Positions 1 to 6,418 are shown, numbered from the stretch's first letter. The stretch: DNA of 18,717 nucleotides from Nitrospira bacterium HGW-Nitrospira-1 (GCA_002839535.1 PGYF01000024.1:1-18717); one strand, 5' to 3'. A program made the numbers and translations. Notes: generated by a model not told the origin, from the sequence alone.

Positions 1-67
1 ATCAAGCATGCCCTCTGACTTGATCAGGGGGTCGGGGCAGGCTCCGAATCCAGATTTATATATTGTT

Positions 68-156
68 GTCATTGTCCGGCTTGACCGGACAATCCAGGAC
101 AGGGTATGGATTCCCCGATCAAGTCGTGGAATGACGGAGGGGGGTCGTGGAATGAC
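68..156. repeat. Palindromic GTCATTCC-type intergenic repeat
   Basis: Positions 68-96 and 107-135 are imperfect inverted copies of each other (GTCATT at 68-73 against AATGAC at 130-135), each with its own small hairpin, for example ATTGTCCGG/CCGGACAAT at 71-79/85-93. The 13-mer GTCGTGGAATGAC at 123-135 is repeated directly at 144-156, and a degenerate copy lies near 17-53. This architecture fits small extragenic palindromic repeats common in environmental bacterial genomes. No protein is encoded. Confidence 0.6.
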
Positions 157-166
157 ACAAATTAGG

Positions 167-209
167 AAGCAATTCATCCCTGTGCCAAGAGCACAGGGAT
201 GAATTGCTT
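167..209. repeat. Strong 19-bp hairpin
   Basis: Arms 167-185 and 191-209 are perfectly complementary over 19 bp and enclose the 5-nt loop CAAGA. Neither strand shows a T-run after the stem, which argues against a simple intrinsic terminator. It could be a dispersed repeat or a structured RNA end downstream of hicB. The structure is seen directly; the function is unknown. Confidence 0.6.
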
Positions 210-358
210 ATTCATTAAACATTTGAGGCTGCGATTTCTTTTCTGTCGCCGAAGGCGACACGCCGACCCGCTGACCGAGTATCGGTTAAGACCAAAATAA
301 GATCGAAGCGTTTAGATGAAAATCTTTTGGCCTGTGTTGGCGGACGTATGACTAATTT

Positions 359-604
359 TTATGCGGCAACCAATTCTTGTTCATTCTGAATAATAATTTT
401 CGGGTTAGGATTTGGTGAAGGAATGGGGAGTCCTTGTTCTTTCAATAAATTGATATGCTCTTTCATTCCCCACTTTGCTTTGTACAGGCAATCCTCTACT
501 GAATGTCCAATGCCTGTAAAGCCGGGCAAATCTGGAGAGTAAAATCCAAAATAGTCAGGTTCTTCGGTTGCTTCAATTATCAATGAATATTGTAATTCTA
601 TCAT
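359..604 (-). CDS. hicB: HicB-family antitoxin-like protein
   Basis: This protein of 81 residues belongs to the HicB-like group of small antitoxins, which bind and neutralise HicA RNases. The fold is suggested by the beta-strand start (residues 1-11) followed by the family-like segment FGFYSPDLPGFTGIGHS and the helix with VEDCLYKAKWGM. There is no C-terminal DNA-binding domain (neither ribbon-helix-helix nor helix-turn-helix), so autorepression is doubtful. The ATG at 604 is chosen over one at 661 because AGGTG/GGAGG (about 611-618) sits just upstream and because the family starts here. It follows hicA by 17 nt on the same strand, the usual toxin-first order. Family assignment is firm; an antitoxin role is inferred from the pairing. 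Confidence 0.82.
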   Translation of the reverse strand: MIELQYSLIIEATEEPDYFGFYSPDLPGFTGIGHSVEDCLYKAKWGMKEHINLLKEQGLPIPSPNPNPKIIIQNEQELVAA

Positions 605-621
605 TGCAATCACCTCCGTTT

Positions 622-810
622 TTATTTCTTTATGCCTGCATCTTTTAAAATGGCATGGCACGTGCCTTTAGGAACTTCCCTTGAACCGTGATAATCCAAT
701 CGAACCAAATTAGACCAGCCAGGCTTTCCGTAATACCTTATAGAACCTTTTTCTTTGACGATTCTAAAACCATTTTCTTCCAATAATCTTACAAGTTCGC
801 TGAATTTCAT
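622..810 (-). CDS. hicA: HicA-family protein lacking the usual catalytic His
   Basis: This 62-residue protein has the YcfA/HicA double-stranded RNA-binding-like fold: helix 1 (SELVRLLEENGF), a Lys-Gly-Ser turn, strands, the HGSREVPKGT segment and the final helix ending ILKDAGIKK. Classical HicA toxins carry a catalytic histidine right after the Gly-Ser turn (GSHH or GSNH). Here residues 22-27 read GSIRYY, so that position is Ile24; His41 in the HGS motif is retained. It begins 12 nt after the stop of the CvfB-like gene and is followed by hicB. A TATAAT (838-833) inside the end of the upstream gene could serve as a private -10 box, though no good -35 is visible. It may be a variant HicA with altered activity, or an inactive one. 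Family membership is confident; toxicity is not. Confidence 0.82.
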   Translation of the reverse strand: MKFSELVRLLEENGFRIVKEKGSIRYYGKPGWSNLVRLDYHGSREVPKGTCHAILKDAGIKK

Positions 811-822
811 CCGGCCTCACTG

Positions 823-1335
823 TTATGGAAATATTATACGACTTCCCTTTGAAAAATGGTCATATGGCTGCTTGAGTGGCCCAATAGTTCCTGATTCTTT
901 ATCGTTTTTCCCCTTTTGCAGGTATACCCCATCTTGCTTTATTGTTATGACTTCATCTTTATATAGTCCGCCAATAGCTTTTTTGAACAATTTCTTGCTC
1001 ATCTGCAGCATTTCTTTTATCATCTCAGGCGTACTGTTATCAGACAACGGCAAAAAACCATTATTATTTTTTAGTTTTTCAAGGATGGTTTCCCTGGCGT
1101 CTTTGACGTCATCTAACCCGCCTTTTCCAAGCGTTACATCGATCTTGCCGTCATCTCTTATCTTTTTAATAAAACCTTCCAACTGCTCTCCGATTGACAG
1201 TTTCCGGTATACTTCATTTTTATAGAGCATTCCCTCATGCCTGCCATCAATGATTACTGTGATGCCTATGTCGGTAAATGCTTCAACAAGCAGCATCACC
1301 TCTTCGCCTTTTTTATAAGGGATTTTTTCTTTCAT
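823..1335 (-). CDS. CvfB-like S1 RNA-binding protein, half-length
   Basis: A 170-residue protein resembling the C-terminal half of CvfB (conserved virulence factor B/YitL), a regulator-like protein that binds RNA. Residues about 5-75 look like an S1-type OB fold (GEEVMLLVEAFTDIGITVII, then GMLYKNEVYRKLSIGEQL). Residues about 85-150 resemble the winged helix of CvfB, including the stretch FKKAIGGLYKDEVI. Full CvfB proteins have about 280 residues with several S1 domains; here only the last S1 and the winged helix are present. The ATG at 1335 is preferred; a start at 1404 would run further into hypB. It overlaps the 3' end of hypB by 23 bp, so the two are probably co-transcribed. Its RNA target is unknown. 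Confidence 0.72.
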   Translation of the reverse strand: MKEKIPYKKGEEVMLLVEAFTDIGITVIIDGRHEGMLYKNEVYRKLSIGEQLEGFIKKIRDDGKIDVTLGKGGLDDVKDARETILEKLKNNNGFLPLSDNSTPEMIKEMLQMSKKLFKKAIGGLYKDEVITIKQDGVYLQKGKNDKESGTIGPLKQPYDHFSKGSRIIFP

Positions 1336-1975
1336 TTCCAACCTTATTTTTAATCCACTCAATCCATTCAGGCATTCCATCACCTGTCTTGCATGAAACC
1401 TCAAATATCTTCAAGTGCGGGTTCAGGGACAAAGAATCCCTTTTGATCTTGTCAATATCAACTTCCAGGTAAGGAGCCAAATCCATCTTGTTCAGTATCA
1501 ATGCTGAAGATTTCTGGAACATAAGGGGATATTTAAGGGGTTTATCGTGGCCTTCTGTTATGCTTAAAAGCATAACCTTGATATCTTCTCCCACCTTGAA
1601 CTCAGCAGGGCAGACCAGATTGCCGACATTTTCGATAAAAAGCAGGTCGAGTTCATTAAGCGGGAGATCATTGAGAACTTCATAAATCATATTTGCATCA
1701 AGATGACATGCCCCTCCTGTATTTATCTGAACAACCGGAGCGCAAAGTTTTTCCATCCTCTCAGCATCATCACTGCCGGCAATATCACCCTCTATGACCC
1801 CTATCTTCAAACCGCTGTTTTGCAGGAGCGTTTTTTCAAGGATAGAGGTCTTTCCGGCGCCAGGAGCGCTCATCAGATTAATAACAAAAAGCCCTGCCTT
1901 ATCGAAAAGCCTGCGATTTTCAAGGGCTATGCGATCATTTGCTTCCAGTATTTTCGTTGCAACTTTAACCTTCAA
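1313..1975 (-). CDS. hypB: Hydrogenase/urease nickel incorporation GTPase HypB
   Basis: HypB (220 aa) is the SIMIBI-class GTPase that, with HypA, delivers nickel to the large subunit of [NiFe]-hydrogenase in the cytoplasm. Visible motifs are the P-loop SAPGAGKTS (36-44), GDIAGSDDAER (63-73), the metal site GGACHLDA with Cys90 and His91, ENVGNLVCP with Cys122, and the guanine-specificity motif NKMD (162-165). There is no histidine-rich stretch and no N-terminal CXXCGC site, so it should rely on the dimer-interface metal site. The start is a TTG at 1975, forced because an in-frame stop lies shortly upstream; GAGG sits at about 1985-1988. It lies 72 bp after hypA. No hydrogenase structural genes or hypCDEF are in the window. 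Confidence 0.95.
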   Translation of the reverse strand: MKVKVATKILEANDRIALENRRLFDKAGLFVINLMSAPGAGKTSILEKTLLQNSGLKIGVIEGDIAGSDDAERMEKLCAPVVQINTGGACHLDANMIYEVLNDLPLNELDLLFIENVGNLVCPAEFKVGEDIKVMLLSITEGHDKPLKYPLMFQKSSALILNKMDLAPYLEVDIDKIKRDSLSLNPHLKIFEVSCKTGDGMPEWIEWIKNKVGNERKNPL

Positions 1976-2047
1976 GTCCGGATACCTCTTTTTGTATTAT
2001 TTTTCTTGCCAGGGCATGAGGGGCGCTGCTTTGTCCATGAAGATTTT

Positions 2048-2395
2048 TCAGGATACTTCCATGTCAACTATATCCAGTTCCCTGCCTGCAGTTATCACAA
2101 ATGAAGAACCGTTACAGGAAGGGCAGCAGAGAATATATTCTTCTTCAACAATAAATTCATTATTGCAATCTTTGCAGTTCCCTGTTACTGGAATTTCTTC
2201 TATGTAAAGGAACGCCTTGTTCGCAACAGCAGAGTCTGTCTTGATGGCATTGAAGGCAAAACTCAGGGCGTCCGGCATAATGCCTGACGCCCTTCCAATC
2301 CTGATATTAATGGATTCAATTTCTTTAAAACCATTTTTGAGACATTGCGCTGAAACTATATCGAGAAGATTTTGCGCAAGCGACAGTTCGTGCAT
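2048..2395 (-). CDS. hypA: Hydrogenase nickel metallochaperone HypA
   Basis: HypA (115 aa) binds nickel at its N-terminus and hands it to the hydrogenase large subunit together with HypB. The N-terminal MHELSLAQ supplies His2 and Glu3 of the nickel site. The C-terminal zinc site is formed by CKDC and CPSC. The ATG at 2395 is chosen over an in-frame start at 2452, since the functional protein must begin Met-His-Glu. Only 1 nt separates it from the stop of the upstream YtxH gene, which suggests translational coupling. hypB follows. Confidence 0.95.
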   Translation of the reverse strand: MHELSLAQNLLDIVSAQCLKNGFKEIESINIRIGRASGIMPDALSFAFNAIKTDSAVANKAFLYIEEIPVTGNCKDCNNEFIVEEEYILCCPSCNGSSFVITAGRELDIVDMEVS

Positions 2396-2396
2396 C

Positions 2397-2705
2397 TTAC
2401 CCCTTTGCGTATTTCTCCTTCTCTTTTTCGTAAGCCTCTTTTCCTGCCTCAACAGCCGACTTCAGAATGGACTTCTTTTCATCATAAAAGCCCTTCCCTT
2501 CCTCAACCATTGAACTAATTTTTTCCTTTGCCTGATGCGCGGATTCTGTCGACTTTTTCTTTGCTTCCTCTGTTAAATCCATGATCTTCTGTCTGGTTTC
2601 ACGTCCTGACTGTGGCGCAAACAAAAGCGCCAGTCCGGCCCCGACAACACCCCCCAAAAGAAACGATAAAAGCACTGATCCTGAACTATACCCATCATCT
2701 CTCAT
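2397..2705 (-). CDS. YtxH domain membrane-anchored protein
   Basis: A 102-residue YtxH/gas-vesicle-GvpP-like small protein. A single membrane segment lies at about residues 10-29 and carries the family signature GLALLFAPQSGRETR. The rest is a highly charged, Lys/Glu-rich helix likely to form a coiled coil in the cytoplasm. YtxH proteins are often linked to envelope stress, but their biochemical role is unknown. The start overlaps the stop of the DUF948 gene by 4 bp (ATGA), and hypA follows after 1 nt, so all are probably in one transcript. Confidence 0.87.
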   Translation of the reverse strand: MRDDGYSSGSVLLSFLLGGVVGAGLALLFAPQSGRETRQKIMDLTEEAKKKSTESAHQAKEKISSMVEEGKGFYDEKKSILKSAVEAGKEAYEKEKEKYAKG

Positions 2706-3085
2706 TTTCTGCCTCCTTTCCTCACTAAATTGGTTAATAAAAAGGTTAATGCAGCAGTTATGCCGGCCTTTAAGCTCAATGCCTTAACAGAAGCAGACGG
2801 TCTGATTGTGTCTATAAATCCGGTGACGGCATGTATCCGGGCGCTGACTTCTGTTATGGAATCAGCTACCCCTTTCACATCCTCAGTAATATCATTAACA
2901 TTATCGGATATGCCTCTTATGCTTTTCAGTGTAAGCCGGAGCTCATCCAGCGCCGGATTAAGGCTCTCTTCAGCAGTATTTCTCAGGGAAATAACGGTCT
3001 TCTTTAATTCCAGCAGCAAAGGTATAAGATAAGCAGCTGTGACTAAAAGAAAAACTGATGCGATAACTAATAAAATGGTATTCAT
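2702..3085 (-). CDS. DUF948 membrane protein
   Basis: A 127-residue DUF948 protein. It has an N-terminal membrane helix (about residues 4-27, rich in Leu, Val and Ile) followed by a helical region with heptad-like spacing (AEESLNPALDELRLTLKSI, then VNDITEDVKGVADSITEV) that resembles methyl-accepting-type coiled coils, and a hydrophobic C-terminal stretch before the basic tail RKGGRK. DUF948 genes commonly sit next to YtxH genes, as here, with an ATGA overlap. AGGAGG at 3090-3095 supports the start at 3085. The function is unknown. It appears to be the first gene of the cluster leading to hypA-hypB. Confidence 0.85.
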   Translation of the reverse strand: MNTILLVIASVFLLVTAAYLIPLLLELKKTVISLRNTAEESLNPALDELRLTLKSIRGISDNVNDITEDVKGVADSITEVSARIHAVTGFIDTIRPSASVKALSLKAGITAALTFLLTNLVRKGGRK

Positions 3086-3113
3086 TCCGCCTCCTGTCGC
3101 GTCAATCAGGAAA

Positions 3114-3177
3114 TGTCATTTCGACCGCAGGTGAAAATCCAAGATTTCTCAGTCATAAAAACTCCTTCGAAATGACA
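3114..3177. repeat. 64-bp element with 11-bp terminal inverted repeats
   Basis: TGTCATTTCGA at 3114-3124 is exactly mirrored by TCGAAATGACA at 3167-3177. The centre contains the AAATCCAAGATTTCTC stretch, reminiscent of the short dispersed palindromes that start with GTCATTTCGA in many environmental genomes. It lies in the leader of the DUF948 gene and so would be transcribed as a long hairpin if the promoter is upstream. Too small to encode a transposase. Confidence 0.65.
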
Positions 3178-3208
3178 GAGTATCGTTGACATAACACTCC
3201 TGTAATAA

Positions 3209-3430
3209 TTATATATCATATTTATCATTCTGTCCAAAATAATCTAAAGGGGCGCGGACGGGGGCGTCCCGTAGAGGTCTTCTCTGAGCAAGCTCAATAG
3301 CTTCAGATAGGTTTTTCAGACATTCATCCTTTGTTTTGCCTTGTCCGTTTGCTCCAGGCAATTCGGCGCAATAAGCTATATATCAATCTTCATCCTTTTC
3401 TACAATAGCCGTAAATTCATTGTGCATCAT
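3209..3430 (-). pseudogene. Decayed HicB-family antitoxin gene
   Basis: Reading down from the ATG at 3430, with GGAGG just upstream (within 3431-3438), the frame gives a typical HicB N-terminus with TAIVEKDED. It then hits TGA at 3383-3385, and continues without another stop as YIAYCAELPGANGQGKT and KDECLKNLSEAIEL. Family members have Trp-Tyr-Ile-Ala-Tyr-Cys at this place, so the TGA is best explained as a Trp TGG to TGA nonsense change. The C-terminus (from about codon 49) also departs from the family. TGA is an ordinary stop elsewhere in the window (gmk, porB, the toxin gene), so recoding is unlikely. No partner hicA is next to it. Confidence 0.75.
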
Positions 3431-3538
3431 CAACCTCCATGTTTTAATAAAAAAATTATGATAAAATAATACATAAAAAGATTGAATAGATGGCAGGATA
3501 GCGTCAATCATTACTTGGAGATACCAGGGGGTACAGGG

Positions 3539-4114
3539 ATGAAAGTTATAGCATTTAACGGCAGCGCGAGGAAGGATGGAAACACGGCTATTCTCTTGAA
3601 CTTTGTGCTCGAAGAACTAAAGGCCGAGGGCATTGAGACCGAGCTCTATTCTCTGGCTGGGAAACCGATCCAGGGGTGTATTGCATGTTATCAATGCTTT
3701 GAGAAAAAGGACAGGCGGTGCAGCGTGGAAAACGATATCGTTAATGAATGCATTCAGAAGATGGATGAGGCTGACGGTATCCTGCTCGGTTCACCCACGT
3801 ATTTTGCCGATGTTTCAGCGGGAATGAAGGCCCTAATTGAACGAAGCGGCATGGTCGGGAGGGCGAATGAAGGGATGCACAGGCGCAAAGCCGGCGCAGC
3901 CGTTGTGTCGGCCAGGCGCGCTGGGGCTGTTCATGTGTTCAACTCGATCAATTTTTTCTTTACCATCAGCGAGATGATTGTTGTCGGTTCGAGCTACTGG
4001 AACATAGGCATGGGCAGGCAGCCCGGCGATGTGAACAATGACACAGAAGGCATACGGACCATGAAGGACCTGGGCAGGAACATGGCGTGGTTGCTGAAGA
4101 AGATCAAGGCATAA
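3539..4114 (+). CDS. Iron-sulfur flavoprotein (flavodoxin-like NAD(P)H/FMN family)
   Basis: A 191-residue flavodoxin-fold protein. The N-terminal FMN phosphate-binding loop is FNGSARKDGNT (6-16). Cys47, Cys50, Cys53 and Cys61 form the compact CX2CX2CX7C motif typical of archaeal and clostridial iron-sulfur flavoproteins, which bind one [4Fe-4S] cluster plus FMN and pass electrons between ferredoxin and acceptors. LLGSPTYFADVSAGMKALIER (about 83-103) is the second flavin-contacting region. The ATG at 3539 is preferred over one at 3482 because the fold begins at MKVIAFNGS and a purine-rich AGGGGG lies upstream. It is a single gene, convergent with moaC. The physiological partner cannot be told from the sequence. 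Confidence 0.85.
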   Translation: MKVIAFNGSARKDGNTAILLNFVLEELKAEGIETELYSLAGKPIQGCIACYQCFEKKDRRCSVENDIVNECIQKMDEADGILLGSPTYFADVSAGMKALIERSGMVGRANEGMHRRKAGAAVVSARRAGAVHVFNSINFFFTISEMIVVGSSYWNIGMGRQPGDVNNDTEGIRTMKDLGRNMAWLLKKIKA

Positions 4115-4303
4115 GCGCCCGGTTTTCCTTTCCGTTTCGAGGAAGAAAGAAACAAAAAAGTGGTCGCACCAATCAACTGCTACGGATTGAGGAGGAATTG
4201 GGCGATAGGGATGTCTTCAGAGGGGGGATTCCTGGAATCATTGCCGTATTGCTGATAATATTTTTCATCACGGAAAAGAAGAAGGCCATAGCAAGGAGAT
4301 ATT

Positions 4304-4783
4304 CTATTCTCTTCTCCTGAATTTCCCGCTCTTGCCGCCGCGCTTCTCGACAAGCACTATGTCGGATATCGACATCTCCTTGTCGACCGCCTTGCACATA
4401 TCGTATATCGTAAGCGCCGCAATTGATACCGCCGTTAGCGCCTCCATCTCAACGCCGGTCTGACCGACTGTTTTTGCCCTTGCCACAATGTTGACCCTGC
4501 TCTTTACTTCCTCAACCGTTATCTCGACAGCAACTGATGTAAGGTTCAGGGGATGACACATCGGGATAAGATCACCCGTCTTCTTTGCAGCCATAATGCC
4601 TGCAATTCGTGCGGTTGCGACCACATCGCCCTTGGGGATGTTTCTGTCCAGAATCATTCGCACTGTATCAGGTTTCATCGATACGAAACCCCTTGCTACC
4701 GCCTCTCTCCTGGTGGCCGCTTTTTCAGAAACATCCACCATACGGGCCTTCCCCTCATTATCGATATGCGTGAACTTCTTCAT
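4304..4783 (-). CDS. moaC: Cyclic pyranopterin monophosphate synthase MoaC
   Basis: MoaC (159 aa) acts after MoaA, converting the 3',8-cyclo-GTP intermediate into cyclic pyranopterin monophosphate for molybdopterin synthesis. Characteristic motifs are MVDVSEKAATRREAVA near the N-terminus, IPMCHPLNLT (73-82), GVEMEALTAVSIAALTIYDM and CKAVDKEM, which carry the conserved active-site Lys/Asp residues. Length matches the family. It overlaps the end of moaA by 4 bp (ATGA), so the two are translationally coupled. The C-terminus ends in a basic KSGKFRRRE tail. Confidence 0.96.
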   Translation of the reverse strand: MKKFTHIDNEGKARMVDVSEKAATRREAVARGFVSMKPDTVRMILDRNIPKGDVVATARIAGIMAAKKTGDLIPMCHPLNLTSVAVEITVEEVKSRVNIVARAKTVGQTGVEMEALTAVSIAALTIYDMCKAVDKEMSISDIVLVEKRGGKSGKFRRRE

Positions 4784-5763
4784 CCGCCGATTCTCGACAT
4801 GTTCTTAAGTGAAGACAGATCATCGCGCTGATCGATTTTGTGACCCTCTGGTTTGACCTCAATAGCGAGGCGCAGGAGGCGCTCGATCTCCATATCCGAT
4901 GACAGCTTTCTGAGCGCCGGTTTCAGATCGATCTCGGTCTCCGAGAAGAGGCAGGGCCTCAGCCTGCCGTCTGCAGTGAGACGAAGGCGGTTACAGTCTT
5001 CGCAAAAATGATGGGTCAAGGCGCTGATGAATCCTATTACTCCGGAGGCTCCGTCAAGCCTGAAATACTTTGCCGGCCCTCTCTTGCGCAGCCGCACAGG
5101 GATGAGCGGGCTGATCTTTTCGACTGTTTTTTTGAGTTCATCAGTCGAAAGGTATCTCTTGTCACTCCAGAGGTCTCTCGATCCAATCGGCATGAATTCG
5201 ATAAATCTGACATGACGGGGCGTTGTGAGAGTCATGCGCGCAAAATCGGATATTTCATCGTCATTGAGATTCCGGATCGGCACCATATTGATCTTTACCG
5301 GCAACAACCCTGACTCTTCGGCAGCATTTATGCCCTTCATAACAAGACTGATATCGCCGCCACGGGTGATTTCCCTATACCTGTCCGGCCTTAGAGTATC
5401 GAGGCTGATATTAATTCTGTTGAGACCTGCCTCAGCGAGCGCCCTTGCATACTTCTCAAGAAGTATGCCGTTTGTAGTCAGACTGATATCCTCTATTCCT
5501 TTTATGGCCTTCAGAGAAGCAATAAGCCAGGAGATATTCTTGCGTATAAGGGGTTCGCCGCCGGTGATACGTATTTTTCTTACGCCAAGGGCTGCGGCAA
5601 TTCCGGCGACCCTTGTAATCTCCTCGTAGGTAAGTATCTCCTTGTGCTCGAAAAGCTTTACCCCTCTTTGCGGCATGCAGTAGATGCACCTGAGATTGCA
5701 TCGGTCGGTGATCGAGATGCGGAGATAATCGATGACCCGTTCGAATTTGTCCCTGAGTTCCAT
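4780..5763 (-). CDS. moaA: GTP 3',8-cyclase MoaA (radical SAM)
   Basis: MoaA converts GTP to 3',8-cyclo-7,8-dihydro-GTP using S-adenosylmethionine and two [4Fe-4S] clusters. The N-terminal cluster motif is CNLRCIYC (Cys22, Cys26, Cys29). ITGGEPL follows as the SAM-binding GGEP motif. The C-terminal substrate cluster is CEDCNRLRLTADGRLRPC. The protein ends in Gly-Gly, the conserved tail that enters the active site. The ATG at 5763 gives MELRDKF and 327 residues, close to the E. coli length; a GTG at 5793 would add 10 residues, and neither has a strong Shine-Dalgarno. Head of a moaA-moaC pair; other moa, moe and mob genes are not in the window. Confidence 0.95.
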   Translation of the reverse strand: MELRDKFERVIDYLRISITDRCNLRCIYCMPQRGVKLFEHKEILTYEEITRVAGIAAALGVRKIRITGGEPLIRKNISWLIASLKAIKGIEDISLTTNGILLEKYARALAEAGLNRINISLDTLRPDRYREITRGGDISLVMKGINAAEESGLLPVKINMVPIRNLNDDEISDFARMTLTTPRHVRFIEFMPIGSRDLWSDKRYLSTDELKKTVEKISPLIPVRLRKRGPAKYFRLDGASGVIGFISALTHHFCEDCNRLRLTADGRLRPCLFSETEIDLKPALRKLSSDMEIERLLRLAIEVKPEGHKIDQRDDLSSLKNMSRIGG

Positions 5764-5854
5764 AGCTTTTTGAATTTTACCATTCAGCGCCACAAAAAAG
5801 GAATGAGCAATTCGCCTGTTTGTTTCAGCCCCACGCTTTGTGGTAGCTTATAAT

Positions 5855-6400
5855 ATGAAACATGAACCGGCTTTAGTAGTAATGGATATCCAGGAGGGGT
5901 TTTTTGGCGAGAAGGCTAAATTACCAATTCACAACGAGGACAAGAATTCCTTTTTGGATGACATTTCTGAATTAGTAGGAACCTGGACAAAAAATGGTCG
6001 TGACGTCATTTATGTTCGAACTATTTATGGCAAATGGTCGCCATTGAATTTCTTCACCAAAAGTGCGGTCAAAGCTGGAACTGAAGGCGCGAGTTTGATT
6101 AGCTCAATTTACAGAAAAGGTTTTCCTGTATTTGATAAGAACACACCGAATATCTTCACAAATCCTGATTTTGAAAAATACCTTCAGGAAACTCATCACA
6201 AAGAAATAGTGATTTGCGGGGTGTTTATTGAATATTGCGTATCCAGGGCTGCGTTTACTGCAAGGAATAAAGGTTACAAAGTGTCGGTTATAAAAGATTT
6301 AGTTGGTTATAGAAACAAAGATAGATTTGTGGCGATTCTGAAAAAGATGGAGAAAGCAGGGATCACATTAAATGGAAAAGATAAGTATAAAAACCTCTAA
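5855..6400 (+). CDS. Isochorismatase-family cysteine hydrolase
   Basis: A 181-residue member of the isochorismatase/nicotinamidase superfamily of cytoplasmic cysteine hydrolases. The triad fits Asp11 (VVMDIQEGF), Lys95 (FPVFDKNTPN) and Cys128 (CGVFIEYCVS, with the preceding Val-Phe-Ile-Glu at the usual cis-peptide loop). The substrate cannot be assigned: nicotinamide-specific metal-binding residues (the DXHXXH pattern) are not evident. The ATG at 5855 is preferred to an in-frame GTG at 5840, although neither has a clear Shine-Dalgarno. The gene is visibly more A+T-rich than its neighbours and stands alone between moaA and the amrS relic, so horizontal acquisition is possible. Confidence 0.8.
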   Translation: MKHEPALVVMDIQEGFFGEKAKLPIHNEDKNSFLDDISELVGTWTKNGRDVIYVRTIYGKWSPLNFFTKSAVKAGTEGASLISSIYRKGFPVFDKNTPNIFTNPDFEKYLQETHHKEIVICGVFIEYCVSRAAFTARNKGYKVSVIKDLVGYRNKDRFVAILKKMEKAGITLNGKDKYKNL

Positions 6401-6418
6401 CACTCTATAATTATATTT

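Larger units (their letters stand above)
1..358. other. Gene-free left end with palindromic repeats
   Basis: No reading frame here looks like a protein: the plus-strand frame from 8 to 202 merely crosses repeats. The stretch holds degenerate copies of a palindromic GTCATTCC-type repeat (about 17-156), a 43-bp near-perfect hairpin (167-209), and two smaller hairpins: TGTCGCC/GGCGACA with a GAA loop (244-260) and ACCGA/TCGGT with a GTA loop (274-286). It lies downstream of hicB. None of the hairpins is followed by a clear T-run on either strand, so I do not call a terminator. Confidence 0.6.

Noticed and set aside
8..202. Plus-strand 64-residue open frame
   Set aside because: It runs through the palindromic repeats and the hairpin, with no Shine-Dalgarno and no protein-like composition.
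1976..2047. Extra small gene between hypA and hypB
   Set aside because: One frame reads like helix-forming protein, but it has no start codon and stops inside hypB.
3383..3385. In-frame TGA read as Trp or selenocysteine
   Set aside because: TGA terminates several intact genes here (gmk, porB, the toxin) and no SECIS-like hairpin is evident; a nonsense mutation is simpler.
4087..4320. Plus-strand 77-residue frame between the flavoprotein gene and moaC
   Set aside because: It begins inside the flavoprotein gene and ends in moaC antisense; the hydrophobic segment is too short and there is no start signal. I see no gene in 4115-4303.
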